Positions 51,509 to 62,836 are shown, counted from the stretch's first letter. The stretch: DNA of 64,000 nucleotides from Herbiconiux daphne (GCF_024979295.1 NZ_JANLCJ010000003.1:372001-436000), one strand, 5' to 3'. The notes: generated by a model from the letters alone, not told the origin. Program-made: numbers and translations.

Positions 51509-52030
51509 CTTCGTCGCGGAGCGCGGTCCGCCCAGACGGGGCCAGGCGAGCACCACGACGGCCACGAGCGTCGACCCCACGAGCCACACCATTCCGGCCA
51601 CACTGTCGGGGATGAGCACCGATCCGCCGGGGCTCGGCAGCGCGAGCAGCGCGACGACGCCCACCACACCGACCGCCGCGAGCACGGCGGCGAGCCGCGA
51701 GGGCGCCACGAGACGCAGGCCCACGAGCAGCAGCACCACGGCGGCGAGCGCGAGAATCACGCCGATCGGCAGGTCGAACAACCCGAACACGCTGACGCTG
51801 ATCTGGTGCACCACGGTGCCGAGCACCCCGAACAGGCCGCCGAGCAGCAGCGACACCAGGTAGCCGAGCACCCGCGTCGACACCGTGCTGCCCACCGGCG
51901 GAGCGTCGTCGACCGGCCCGGCGGGCGTCAGCGGCACACCGGATGCCGCGGGCACGACGCCCTCGGACGTGCGGATGCCGTAGGCCGGCGGGCTCTGATC
52001 GGCGTCACCTCGACGCGGCTCGTTCTGCAC
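51506..52030 (-). CDS. DUF6113-like membrane protein
   Basis: A 174-residue protein. After about 48 polar, Pro-rich residues there are four membrane helices (from RVLGYLVSLLLGGLFGVLGT to GMVWLVGSTLVAVVVLAWPR). The pattern and the position before fdxA fit the actinobacterial DUF6113 family. Function unknown. It is the gene between the HerA-like gene (29 bases away) and fdxA. Confidence 0.7.
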   Translation of the reverse strand: MQNEPRRGDADQSPPAYGIRTSEGVVPAASGVPLTPAGPVDDAPPVGSTVSTRVLGYLVSLLLGGLFGVLGTVVHQISVSVFGLFDLPIGVILALAAVVLLLVGLRLVAPSRLAAVLAAVGVVGVVALLALPSPGGSVLIPDSVAGMVWLVGSTLVAVVVLAWPRLGGPRSATK

Positions 52031-52059
52031 CGAACCAGCCTACGTCGCCCACCCGGCGC

Positions 52060-53876
52060 TCAGCGCCGACGACGGGTTCCGAACACCCCTTCGATGACAC
52101 CTCTCAGGATCGTCTGCGTCGTCTTCGACCCCAGCACGTCGCTCAGGATGTCGGGCTGCGGCGTCGTGCGCCGGCTCCTCGGTGCGGGCGAACGGCGAGC
52201 CTCCTTCGCGGCCTCGGCGCGGGCCTGCTTCTCGGCCTGCGCCCGGAACTCGGCCTGCTGCTTCTCGAACTCCTCCGCTGCCTCGGCGGCCGAGGCCGCG
52301 GCCGCCGCCGCATTCATCTTGGCGGTGAGCAGCTCGCGGGCCGACTCCCGGTCGATCGGGGTGCCGTACTCGGCCAGCAGCGGGGAGGCCGCCACCGCCG
52401 CATCGATCTGCGCATCCGGTGTCGGCCCCATCGAGCCGCGCGGCGCCCGCACCCTCGTCCACGCCACCGGGCTCGGGGCGCCCTTCTCGTTCATCACCGT
52501 CACCACCGCCTCGCCGGTGCCGAGGCCCTGCAGCACCTCGCCGAGATCGTAAGCCGAGTTCGGGTAGGTCGACACCGTCGCCCGCAGCACCTTGGCGTCA
52601 TCCGGGGTGAACGCGCGCAACGCGTGCTGCACCCTCGAACCCAGTTGCGCCAGCACGTCGCCCGGCACGTCTTTGGGCGTCTGCGTCACGAAGAAGATGC
52701 CGACACCCTTCGACCGGATGAGTCGCACGGTCTGGGTGATCGACTGCAGGAAGTCCTTCGAGGCGCCGGTGAACAGCAGGTGTGCCTCGTCGAAGAAGAA
52801 CACCAGCTTGGGCTTGTCGAGGTCGCCGACCTCGGGCAGGTCGTTGTAGAGATCGGCGAGCAACCACATCAGGAAGGTCGAGAACAGCGCCGGCTTGTCG
52901 GCGACCCGCGGCAGCTCGAGCAGGCTGATGACGCCGGCGCCGTCGTCGGCGGTGCGCAGGAACACCGAGGTGTCGATCTCGGGCTCGCCGAAGAACGCCT
53001 CGGCACCCTGGGCGGCGAACGCGATCAGTTCGCGCAGGATGACGCCGACGGTCTGGTTCGACAACCCGCCCATCTCGCGCAGCTCGGCCTTGCCCTCGTC
53101 GCTCGTGAGAAAGACGAGCACGGCGCGCAGGTCGGCGAGGTCGAGCAGCGGCAGCCCCGCCTGCTCGGCGTAGTGGAAGACCAGGCCGAGACTCGACTCC
53201 TGCGTGTCGTTGAGCTGCAGCACCTTGCTGAGCAGCAGCGGCCCGAAGCCCGACAGCGTCGCCCGCACGGGAACGCCCTTGCCGATGCCGCCGAGGCTGA
53301 AGTACTCGACCCGGGGCTGGCCGCCGGCGACCAGTCCTGACCGATGCCCTCGGTGCGGGCGAGGAGCTTGGGGCTCGCCTCGCCCGGCGTCGCCATGCCG
53401 GTGAGGTCGCCCTTCATGTCGGCCGCGAACACGGGAACGCCGTGGGCCGCGAGCTGCTCGGCGAGCGCCTGCAGGGTGCGGGTCTTGCCGGTGCCGGTGG
53501 CGCCCGCGACGAGGCCGTGGCGGTTGGTCATGGCGAGCGGGATGCGCACCTGCACGTCGGCGAGCGCCTCGCCGTTGACGAGCGCGCCGATGTCGAGCGC
53601 GGGCCCGTCGAAGGTGTAGCCGTCGCGGATGACCTGCACCTCGGCATCCGTCAGCGGTGCGGATGTCGCCACCGGTGTCGCCCCGGGCGTCGCGCCTGCG
53701 GTCGATGCCGCTACCTCGGGCGCCGCCGCCGCCGACCCGGGCCCCGCCGACGCCGCCGCCACAGCGGCCTCCTCGGCTCGCCTCACCGCGGCCTCCGCCG
53801 CCGCTTGCGCCTGCCGCGCCGCCTCGACGGCCGCCGCCGCCTCGGCCCGGGCCCTCAGAACCGCATCGTCCGTCAT
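52060..53876 (-). pseudogene. HerA-like ATPase/DUF853 gene interrupted by a -1 frameshift
   Basis: Two adjacent frames together form one HerA-like protein of about 605 residues. The first frame (from ATG 53876) covers an Ala-rich coiled coil, Walker [17 protein letters not shown] and [12 protein letters not shown] up to [12 protein letters not shown]. The second continues with [20 protein letters not shown], Walker B KLVFFFDEAHLLFTG and the C-terminus. The switch falls in the CCCGGGG run at 53310-53316; one extra C would restore the frame. So this is a recent mutation, a sequencing error, or a rare programmed shift. TAGGCT (53883-53888) six bases before ATG 53876 supports that start. Confidence 0.8.
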
Positions 53877-53882
53877 GGCCAC

Positions 53883-53888
53883 AGCCTA
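53883..53888 (-). promoter_or_regulatory. -10 box TAGGCT for the HerA-like gene (leaderless)
   Basis: Six bases (GTGGCC) separate the box from ATG 53876; the GTG inside those six bases is the competing start. Confidence 0.45.
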
Positions 53889-53920
53889 GAACCGCATTGG
53901 ACAAATACGACATCGGGCGC

Positions 53921-53953
53921 TTACGCTCAGAAGTTGGTAAGGCTAGGCTTACC
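53921..53953 (+). promoter_or_regulatory. Iron-box-like operator overlapping the efeU promoter
   Basis: GGTAAGGCTAGGCTTACC (53936-53953) is an 18-base inverted repeat with one mismatched pair, resembling the DtxR/IdeR consensus TTAGGTTAGGCTAACCTAA. It contains TAGGCT (53944-53949), the probable -10, with TTACGC 17 bases upstream as a weak -35. A partial second copy (GTAAGGCAAGCC) follows at 53957. Binding of an iron-loaded repressor would block transcription of efeUOB. Confidence 0.65.
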
Positions 53954-54028
53954 CAAGTAAGGCAAGCCACACCTCCGTGGTGCCGACGCATCACCGCTGC
54001 CCCCTCCCTCTCCTGTGAAAAGGTGCCC

Positions 54029-54883
54029 GTGCTCGCGAACTACCTGATCGGCCTGCGCGAAGGCCTCGAAGCGGCGCTGGTGGTCGGCATCCTGGTCGCC
54101 TACGTGCGCAAGATCGGCCGCCGCGACGTGCTGTTCCGGCTCTGGGCCGGCGTCGGGCTCGCGGTGCTCGTGGCCCTCACCCTCGGCGCCGTGCTGACGT
54201 TCGGCGCCTACGGCCTGAGCTTCGAGGCGCAGGAGGCCATCGGCGGCTCGTTGTCGATCGTGGCCACCGGCTTCGTCACCTGGATGGTGTTCTGGATGCT
54301 GCGCACCAGCCAGAACCTCAAGGGCACCCTGCAGGCCGACATCGACAAGGCGCTGATCGGCGCCGGCTGGGGCCTCGTGCTCGTGGCGTTCCTCGCGGTC
54401 GGCCGGGAGGGCATCGAGACGGCTCTGTTCATCTGGGCTGCGGTGCAGGCGACCGGGGAGACGACCTTCCCGCTCATCGGTGCGGCACTCGGCATCCTGA
54501 CCGCCGTCGTTCTCGGCTACCTCATCTATCGCGGCATGGTGCGCATCAACCTGGCGAAGTTCTTCGCCTGGTCGGGCGGTTTCCTCATCCTGGTCGCCGC
54601 CGGCGTGCTCTCCTACGGCGTGCACGACCTGCAGGAGGCCGGCATCCTGCCCGGGCTCAACAACCTCGCGTTCGACGTGAGTGCGATCGTGCCGCCCGAC
54701 AGCTGGTACGGCACCCTGCTCAAGGGCACCGTGAACTTCTCCCCCGCCACCACCTGGCTCGAACTCGTGGTCTGGCTGGCCTACTTCATCCCCACCATGA
54801 TCCTCTTCCTCCGCGCGATCGCGCGGGGGCCGAAGAAGTCCGCGTCGGCCGCACCCGCCGTCGCCCATCCCGCCCACAGCTAG
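54029..54883 (+). CDS. efeU: EfeU/FTR1-family ferrous iron permease
   Basis: A 284-residue protein with seven membrane helices. The two iron-binding REGxE motifs are intact: [12 protein letters not shown] in helix 1 and [13 protein letters not shown] in helix 4. EfeU moves iron across the cytoplasmic membrane, probably after oxidation. The GTG at 54029 is selected by AAAAGG five bases upstream. It is first of the efeUOB unit and lies behind an iron-box-like operator. Confidence 0.94.
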   Translation: MLANYLIGLREGLEAALVVGILVAYVRKIGRRDVLFRLWAGVGLAVLVALTLGAVLTFGAYGLSFEAQEAIGGSLSIVATGFVTWMVFWMLRTSQNLKGTLQADIDKALIGAGWGLVLVAFLAVGREGIETALFIWAAVQATGETTFPLIGAALGILTAVVLGYLIYRGMVRINLAKFFAWSGGFLILVAAGVLSYGVHDLQEAGILPGLNNLAFDVSAIVPPDSWYGTLLKGTVNFSPATTWLELVVWLAYFIPTMILFLRAIARGPKKSASAAPAVAHPAHS

Positions 54884-54891
54884 GAGCACAC

Positions 54892-56088
54892 GTGAAGACC
54901 AGACCGATCCTCATCGCCGCGGGGGCGGCGATCACCATGTTCGCCCTCGCCGGCTGCGTGCCGAACAACGCCTCGACCACGGATGCCGCGGCGGCCATCA
55001 CCGTCGACAGCTCGGCGACCGACTGCACGGTCAGCGCGGGCACGGCCACGAGCGGCACGCTGAAGTTCTCGGTCACGAACTCGGGCGACCAGGTCACCGA
55101 GTTCTACCTGCTCGCCGAAGACGGCCTGCGCATCGTGGGCGAGGTCGAGAACGTCGGCCCCGGCATCTCGCGCGACCTCGTGGTGCAGGCCCAGCCCGGC
55201 GACTACTTCACCGTCTGCAAGCCGGGCATGGTCGGCGACGGCATCGGCCGCTCGTCGTTCACCGTCACCGGTGACAAGGTGCAGCTGGCCGGCGACGTGC
55301 AGGAGCAGGTCGACCAGGCCGCCGTCAATTACGTCGCCTACGTCAAAGACCAGGTCGGCCAGCTCGTGACGGGCACCCAGGCCTTCGTCGACGCCTTCGT
55401 CTCCGACACCCCGTCGCCCGACGGCAAGACGGCTGCCGAGCTCTACGCCACCACCCGCGCGAACTACGAGCGCATCGAGCCCGTGGCGGAGTCGTTCGGC
55501 GACCTCGACCCGGCGATCGACTTCCGCGAGGCCGACGTGCCCGCCGAAGACGAGTGGACCGGCTGGCACCGCATCGAGAAAGACCTGTTCCCGCCGACCG
55601 CCGACGAGAACGGCGGCACCGAGTACGTGCCGCTGACCGCGGAGGAGCGCACCTACTACGCCGACAAGCTCGTCTCCGACACCCAGTTGCTCTACGACGC
55701 CGTCAACGACCCCGACTACACCGTGTCGATCGACGCGATCGCCAACGGCGCCATCGGCCTGCTCGAAGAGGTCGCGTCTGGCAAGATCACGGGCGAAGAG
55801 GAGATCTGGTCGCACACCGACCTGTGGGACTTCCAGGCCAACCTGGAGGGCGCCAAGGTCGCCTACGAGGGCGTGCGCGACATCGTCGAGACCAAAGACC
55901 CCGACCTGGTGAAGACCCTCGACGAGCGCTTCGCGTCGCTGCAGGACACCCTCGCCGAGTACGGCAGCCTCAACAGCGGCTTCACCTACTACGACGAGCT
56001 CACGACCGACCAGGTCAAGCAGCTCGCCGACGGCGTCAACGCCCTGAGCGAGCCGCTCAGCCAGCTCACCGCGACCCTGGTCGGCTGA
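54892..56088 (+). CDS. efeO: EfeO, iron-uptake lipoprotein (cupredoxin-imelysin)
   Basis: A 398-residue lipoprotein. Lipobox FALAGC puts Cys22 at the mature start. Residues about 40-130 are the cupredoxin-like EfeO N-domain (VTNSGDQVTEFYLLAEDGLR), then the helical M75/imelysin-like domain with the HxxE metal motif in GWHRIEKDLFPP. It delivers iron to EfeU. The GTG start is eight bases after efeU and has AGGAG five bases upstream. Confidence 0.94.
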   Translation: MKTRPILIAAGAAITMFALAGCVPNNASTTDAAAAITVDSSATDCTVSAGTATSGTLKFSVTNSGDQVTEFYLLAEDGLRIVGEVENVGPGISRDLVVQAQPGDYFTVCKPGMVGDGIGRSSFTVTGDKVQLAGDVQEQVDQAAVNYVAYVKDQVGQLVTGTQAFVDAFVSDTPSPDGKTAAELYATTRANYERIEPVAESFGDLDPAIDFREADVPAEDEWTGWHRIEKDLFPPTADENGGTEYVPLTAEERTYYADKLVSDTQLLYDAVNDPDYTVSIDAIANGAIGLLEEVASGKITGEEEIWSHTDLWDFQANLEGAKVAYEGVRDIVETKDPDLVKTLDERFASLQDTLAEYGSLNSGFTYYDELTTDQVKQLADGVNALSEPLSQLTATLVG

Positions 56089-56105
56089 CACCCAGCACAG
56101 ATCCC

Positions 56106-56111
56106 TAGGGT
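56106..56111 (+). promoter_or_regulatory. Candidate internal -10 box TAGGGT before efeB
   Basis: TAGGGT is seven bases before ATG 56119 and could give efeB its own leaderless transcript in addition to the efeU promoter. Confidence 0.35.
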
Positions 56112-56118
56112 TGTAGTC

Positions 56119-57441
56119 ATGTCTGAGCACGAGCCGTCACCGGAGCAGCCAGACACCTCGACACCGGCGCCCGCCCCGGCCAAGACCGGCATCTCCCGCA
56201 GGGGGTTGTTCGGCCTCGCCGGGGCGGGCATCGTCGGCGCGGGTGTCGGCGCCGCCCTCGATCGGTTCGTGCTGCCCCCGTCGGCGTCGGCGCAGGAGAA
56301 CGCGGCCGTCTACCCCTTCTTCGGCCCCAACCAGTCGGGCATCACCACGCCCGCCCAAGACCGCCTGCACTTCGCGAGCTTCGACGTCGCCGACATCACG
56401 CGCGACGAACTGGTCGGCCTGCTGCAGGACTGGAGTGCGGCGGCCGCGCTGATGACCCAGGGCAAGCAGGCCGGAACCTACGGCGCGGTCGGCGGCCCCT
56501 ACGACGCTCCCCCGGATGACACGGGAGAAGCGCTCGACCTGCCGGCATCCGGTCTCACCATCACCTTCGGCTTCGGGCCGACCCTCTTCACCGACAGCTC
56601 CGGCGCCGACCGTTTCGGCATCGCCGCCGACCGCCCGGCCGCTCTGGTCGACCTGCCGCACTTTCCGGCCGACATGCTGCAAGACACCCTGAGCGGCGGC
56701 GACCTCTGCATCCAGGCCTGCAGCGACGACCCGCAGGTGGCCGTTCACGCCATCCGAAACCTCTCGCGCATCGCGTTCGGCCGCGCGTCGATCCGCTGGT
56801 CGCAGCTCGGTTTCGGGCGCACCAGCTCCACCTCGCGGGCGCAGCAGACGCCGCGCAACCTCTTCGGCTTCAAAGACGGCACGGCCAACATCAAGTCCGA
56901 AGACACCGGCGTCGTCGACGACCAGGTCTGGGCGTCGAAGGCCGACGGCGCGGCCTGGATGGCGGGCGGCTCCTATCTCGTGGCGCGCAAGATCCGCATG
57001 ACCATCGAGACCTGGGACCGCACGTCGCTGCGCGAACAGGAGCGCATCATCGGGCGCACCAAGGGCGAGGGCGCGCCCTACTCGGGCGGCACCGAGTTCT
57101 CGGAGCCCGACTTCGCCGCCACCGGCCAGGGCGGTGCGCCGCTCATCGACGAGGCCGCGCACGTGCGGCTGTCGCACCCCGACCAGAACGCGGGCGCGCA
57201 ACTGCTGCGCCGCGGCTACAACTTCGTCGACGGCAACGACGACCTCGGCCGGCTCAACGCGGGACTGTTCTTCATCGCCTACCAGCGCGACCCCAGAACG
57301 CAGTTCATCCCGATCCAGATGAACCTGGCCAAGAACGACGCGATGAACGAGTACATCAGGCACGTCGGGTCGGGCATCTTCGCGGTGCCGCCGGGTGCGG
57401 CATCCGGGTCGTACGTCGGCGCGACCCTGTTCGGCGGCTGA
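56119..57441 (+). CDS. efeB: EfeB, Tat-exported DyP-type heme peroxidase
   Basis: A 440-residue protein. The Tat signal SRRGLFGLAGAGIVGAG is followed by an Ala-X-Ala site. The DyP signature GFKDGTAN (catalytic Asp) and the heme-binding His in HVRLSHPDQNAGAQLLRRGY are present. In EfeUOB systems it oxidises ferrous iron or handles heme iron outside the membrane. It needs the Tat system; tatB is about 14 kb away in this window. Confidence 0.94.
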   Translation: MSEHEPSPEQPDTSTPAPAPAKTGISRRGLFGLAGAGIVGAGVGAALDRFVLPPSASAQENAAVYPFFGPNQSGITTPAQDRLHFASFDVADITRDELVGLLQDWSAAAALMTQGKQAGTYGAVGGPYDAPPDDTGEALDLPASGLTITFGFGPTLFTDSSGADRFGIAADRPAALVDLPHFPADMLQDTLSGGDLCIQACSDDPQVAVHAIRNLSRIAFGRASIRWSQLGFGRTSSTSRAQQTPRNLFGFKDGTANIKSEDTGVVDDQVWASKADGAAWMAGGSYLVARKIRMTIETWDRTSLREQERIIGRTKGEGAPYSGGTEFSEPDFAATGQGGAPLIDEAAHVRLSHPDQNAGAQLLRRGYNFVDGNDDLGRLNAGLFFIAYQRDPRTQFIPIQMNLAKNDAMNEYIRHVGSGIFAVPPGAASGSYVGATLFGG

Positions 57442-57444
57442 ATC

Positions 57445-57499
57445 GGATAATTTTCCGCGCGCCGTCCACGATGACGGCTCGGCGCCCGGAAAATTGTCC
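57445..57499. repeat. Long intergenic palindrome E
   Basis: 19-base arms at 57445-57463 and 57481-57499 pair with one wobble and one mismatch. The left arm reads GGATAATTTTCCGCGCGCC. The loop has an alternative small stem (GCCGTC/GACGGC). It lies between efeB and the MFS gene and shares the TTTCCGCG core with palindrome C. It may end the efe transcript. Confidence 0.82.
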
Positions 57500-57515
57500 C
57501 GTTCGAACTCCGCGG

Positions 57516-57521
57516 TAGGGT
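57516..57521 (+). promoter_or_regulatory. -10 box TAGGGT for the MFS gene (leaderless)
   Basis: Seven bases lie between TAGGGT and GTG 57529. The box comes 17 bases after palindrome E, so any -35 would overlap the palindrome's right arm. Confidence 0.45.
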
Positions 57522-57528
57522 CGGTGAG

Positions 57529-59016
57529 GTGACCGACCACGCCATCCGCTCCCGCGAGGGGGTGCTCAGCAGGCGTTACCGGCTCATCACGATCGGCGCG
57601 TTCGCGCTGGTGTTCGTGGCGGCGTTCGAGAACCTCGCGGTGACCACCGTGATGCCCGTCATCAGCGCCGAGCTCGACGGCGCCTCGCTCTACGCGGTGG
57701 CCTTCTCGGGGCCGCTCGCGGTGTCGGTGCTCGGCATGGTGCTCGCCGGCAACTGGTGCGACCGCAACGGCCCACGGGTGCCGCTCTACGCGTCGGTCGC
57801 GCTGTTCGCCACCGGACTCGTCGTGGCCGGCACCGCCACCACCATGGGCACGATGGTCGCCGGCCGCCTCGTGCATGGCGTCGGCGGCGGCGCGATGACG
57901 GTGGCGCTCTACGTCATCGTCGCCCGCGTCTACCCCACGGCGCTGCAGCCGAAGATCTTCGGCATGTTCGCGGCGGCGTGGGTGCTGCCGGCTCTCATCG
58001 GCCCCTACCTCGCCGGCGTGCTCGGCGAGACGGTGGGCTGGCGCTGGGTGTTCCTGGGGGTGGCGGCGCTGGTCGTTCCGGCCCTCGCCATGGTGGTTCC
58101 GGCGATGCGCTACCTGGCCGCGGGCGCGGGCAGGGCGGTGGCGGATGCCGGCGCGGCCACCGACGCCGGCACCGGCGCCGATGCCGGCACGGCCACCGAC
58201 GCCGGCACGGCGCCGGCCGGCCCGGCAGCTGGCGGCAACGGCGCACCAGGCACCACCGGCACGCCCGTGCCCTGGAGCCTCAGCCGCATCGCGTGGGCGG
58301 TCGCGCTCGGCGCGGCCATCCTCGGACTCAGCCTCTCGACCGAACTCGAGGGCGCGGCCGTGATCGTGCTCGCCGCCGCCGCGCTCGTCGTGGCGCTCGT
58401 CGCGCTGCGCCCGCTGCTCCCCCGCCGCACGCTGCTCGGCGCGCGCGGGCTGCCGAGCGTCATCCTCATCCGCCTGGTGCTCGCGGGGGGCTACTTCGCC
58501 GCTGAGGTCTACCTGCCCTACCTGCTCACCGGGGAGTTCGGACTCAGCCCGTCGACGGCCGGCCTCGCGCTCACAGCAGCCGGCATCGCCTGGGGCGCCA
58601 CCTCCTGGTTGCAGGGGCAGATCATCCGGTCGCTCCCCACGTCGACGGCACTGCGACTCGGCACCGCGTTCGTCGCCGGCGCGGCCGGTCTCGCGGCCGC
58701 CACCGCCCTGCTCGGGTTGCCGGCCTGGGTGGTCATCGCCGGCTGGGCGATCTCGGGAGCGGGCATGGGCCTCGCCTACCCGCGCCTCTCGGTGCTCACC
58801 CTGACCTACTCCGAACCGCACCGTCAGGGATTCAACAGCGCCGCCCTCAGCATCGCGGATGCAGCTGGCCCGGCCATGTCGCTCGCCCTCGCCGGCATCC
58901 TGTTCCAGGCGCTCGGCGGCGAGACCGTGCCGTTCGCGTTCGGTGGCGTGTTCGTGTTCGCGACCGTCATCGCGGTCGCCGCGCTGCTGCTGAGCGGCCG
59001 CACGGCCACCCGCTGA
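57529..59016 (+). CDS. MFS drug-type exporter
   Basis: A 495-residue protein of the 12- or 14-helix drug:H+ antiporter group. Signature elements include VTTVMPVISAEL in helix 1, the motif-A-like GNWCDRNGPRVPLYASV and motif C-like GPYLAGVLGETVGWRWVF. The central cytoplasmic loop (residues about 205-245) holds four DAG-type hexapeptide repeats and a Gly/Pro-rich stretch. The substrate is unknown. It converges on typA. Confidence 0.88.
   Translation: MTDHAIRSREGVLSRRYRLITIGAFALVFVAAFENLAVTTVMPVISAELDGASLYAVAFSGPLAVSVLGMVLAGNWCDRNGPRVPLYASVALFATGLVVAGTATTMGTMVAGRLVHGVGGGAMTVALYVIVARVYPTALQPKIFGMFAAAWVLPALIGPYLAGVLGETVGWRWVFLGVAALVVPALAMVVPAMRYLAAGAGRAVADAGAATDAGTGADAGTATDAGTAPAGPAAGGNGAPGTTGTPVPWSLSRIAWAVALGAAILGLSLSTELEGAAVIVLAAAALVVALVALRPLLPRRTLLGARGLPSVILIRLVLAGGYFAAEVYLPYLLTGEFGLSPSTAGLALTAAGIAWGATSWLQGQIIRSLPTSTALRLGTAFVAGAAGLAAATALLGLPAWVVIAGWAISGAGMGLAYPRLSVLTLTYSEPHRQGFNSAALSIADAAGPAMSLALAGILFQALGGETVPFAFGGVFVFATVIAVAALLLSGRTATR
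58144..58215. repeat. 18-base tandem repeat (four units) in the MFS loop
   Basis: Four in-frame 18-base units starting at 58144, 58162, 58180 and 58198 encode DAG(A/T)xx hexapeptides. Units one and three are nearly identical, as are two and four, so the true period may be 36 bases. Confidence 0.8.
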
Positions 59017-59061
59017 CCCAGCTTTCCCGGGCCAGCGGACGAGCCGCCGGTGCTCCGGCTG

Positions 59062-60969
<1,908 letters not shown>

Positions 60970-61063
60970 GGAAGAAGTCCTCAGTTCATGAACCCGGAAC
61001 CGGTGGACAGGCCACCCTTCGGGCTCTAAATAGCGGGGTCGGTGGGCGACGTGGCCCGATCCG

Positions 61064-62836
61064 CTAAACGCCCAGGGTGATTCCAGCTCCCGGGATGGCG
61101 TTCAGCAACTCCTTAGTATATTGCTCCTGAGGGTTGTCGAAGACGTCATCGGTGGTCGCGGCCTCCACGATCTTGCCGTTCTGCATGACGCAGACGTTGT
61201 CGGCGATCACCCGCACGACCGCGAGGTCGTGGGTGATGAACAGATAGGTGAGCTCGAGTTCGGCCTGCAGATCGGCGAGAAGCTTGAGGATCTGGGCCTG
61301 CACGAGCACGTCGAGCGCCGAGACCGCCTCGTCGAGCACGACGATGTCGGGCTTCAGCGCGAGAGCCCGGGCGATCGCCACGCGCTGACGCTGTCCACCT
61401 GAGAGTTCGTTGGGATACCGCGTGATGAGCGCCTGCGGCAGCGCGACCTGGTCGAGCAGCTCGAGCACCCGGGCCTTGCGCGACGCGCGGTCGCCCACCT
61501 TGTGGGTGCTGAGCGGCTCGGCGATGGTGTTGCCGATGTTGCGCAGCGGGTCGAGCGAACCGTAGGGGTCTTGGAACACCGGCTGCATGCGCCGGCGCAG
61601 GTCGAGCAACGGCTTGCCCTTGAGGGGCGCGACATCCTGGCCGTCGATCATGATCGAACCGCTGGTGGGGTCTTCCAGGCGCAGGATCATCTTCGCCACG
61701 GTCGATTTGCCCGAGCCCGACTCCCCCACGAGCGCCGTGGTGGTGCCCTTCTCGACCGAGAAGTTCACGTTGTCGGCGGCAGTGAGGCTGCCGGCGGCGC
61801 CCTTGCCCTGACCGCGGATCTTGTAGACCTTGGTGAGGTCTTTCACCACGATGGCGTCGGGGCGCTTCACCTTGGGCTGGTGCTCGATGCGCTCCTCGGC
61901 GGCGGCGATGAGGTCGAGGCCCTCGGTCACCTTGGTGGGTGCGTAGTCGAGGTCGCTGAGGTGATGCGTCGGCGACGCCAGGGTGGCCGACTGGATGCGG
62001 CGTGACGCGAGGCTCGGCGCGGCGGCGACGAGGCGCTGCGTGTAGGGGTGCACCGGGTTCTGCAGGATCTCCTTCGAAGGCCCGGCCTCGACGATCTTGC
62101 CCTTGTACATCACGACGAGCTGCTCGGCACGCTCGGCGGCGAGGCCGAGGTCGTGCGTGATGAACAGCACGGCGGTGCCGATGTCGAGGTGGTCGAGGAT
62201 GCGCCGCTGCACCGTGACGTCGAGCGCCGAGGTGGGCTCGTCGGCGATCAGCAGCTTCGGGCGGGCCGAGAGGCCGATGCCGATCAGCACGCGCTGACGC
62301 ATACCGCCCGAGAACTGGTGCGGGAACTGCTTCAGGCGCTTGTCGGCATCGGCGAGACCGGCCTCTTTCAGCACCTGGATGGCGTGGGCGCGCACCTCTT
62401 TGCGGCCGGTGGCGACACCGTTCGCACGGATGGTCTCCTCGACCTGGAAGCCGATCGACCACACCGGGTTGAGGTTCGACATCGGGTCTTGGGGCACGAA
62501 GCCGATCTGGCTGCCGCGCACCTCCTCCATCTGCTTCTCCGAGAAGGAGCTGAGCTCCTGGCCGTCGAACACGATGCTTCCGCCGGTGATGCGGCCGGGG
62601 CCGGGCAGCAGGTTGATGATCGCGTGTGCGGTCGTCGACTTGCCCGAGCCGGACTCCCCCACGATGGCGAGCGTCTGGCCCGGCATCAGGGTGAGGTCGA
62701 CGCCGCGCACGGCGGGAACGATGCCACCCGTGGTCTGGAATCCGACCTGGAGGTCTTTGATCTCGAGCAGCGGCTTCTGTGCACCGGATGCCGCGGTCGA
62801 GGCGGTCTGCGGGCTGGTGGTGTTGCGGTCGCTCAT
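61064..62836 (-). CDS. Oligopeptide/dipeptide ABC transporter, fused double ATPase (DppDF-like)
   Basis: A 590-residue protein with two ABC domains. Walker A GESGSGKSTTAH and GESGSGKSTVAK, signatures FSGGMRQRVLIG and LSGGQRQRVAIA, and Walker B LLIADEPTSAL and IVVLDEAVSAL are intact. In the first domain the stretch between RRILDHL and GTAVLFITHD is about seven residues shorter than usual, so the helix after Walker B is trimmed. Peptide or nickel are possible substrates. The ATG overlaps the DppC stop by four bases. Confidence 0.92.
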   Translation of the reverse strand: MSDRNTTSPQTASTAASGAQKPLLEIKDLQVGFQTTGGIVPAVRGVDLTLMPGQTLAIVGESGSGKSTTAHAIINLLPGPGRITGGSIVFDGQELSSFSEKQMEEVRGSQIGFVPQDPMSNLNPVWSIGFQVEETIRANGVATGRKEVRAHAIQVLKEAGLADADKRLKQFPHQFSGGMRQRVLIGIGLSARPKLLIADEPTSALDVTVQRRILDHLDIGTAVLFITHDLGLAAERAEQLVVMYKGKIVEAGPSKEILQNPVHPYTQRLVAAAPSLASRRIQSATLASPTHHLSDLDYAPTKVTEGLDLIAAAEERIEHQPKVKRPDAIVVKDLTKVYKIRGQGKGAAGSLTAADNVNFSVEKGTTTALVGESGSGKSTVAKMILRLEDPTSGSIMIDGQDVAPLKGKPLLDLRRRMQPVFQDPYGSLDPLRNIGNTIAEPLSTHKVGDRASRKARVLELLDQVALPQALITRYPNELSGGQRQRVAIARALALKPDIVVLDEAVSALDVLVQAQILKLLADLQAELELTYLFITHDLAVVRVIADNVCVMQNGKIVEAATTDDVFDNPQEQYTKELLNAIPGAGITLGV

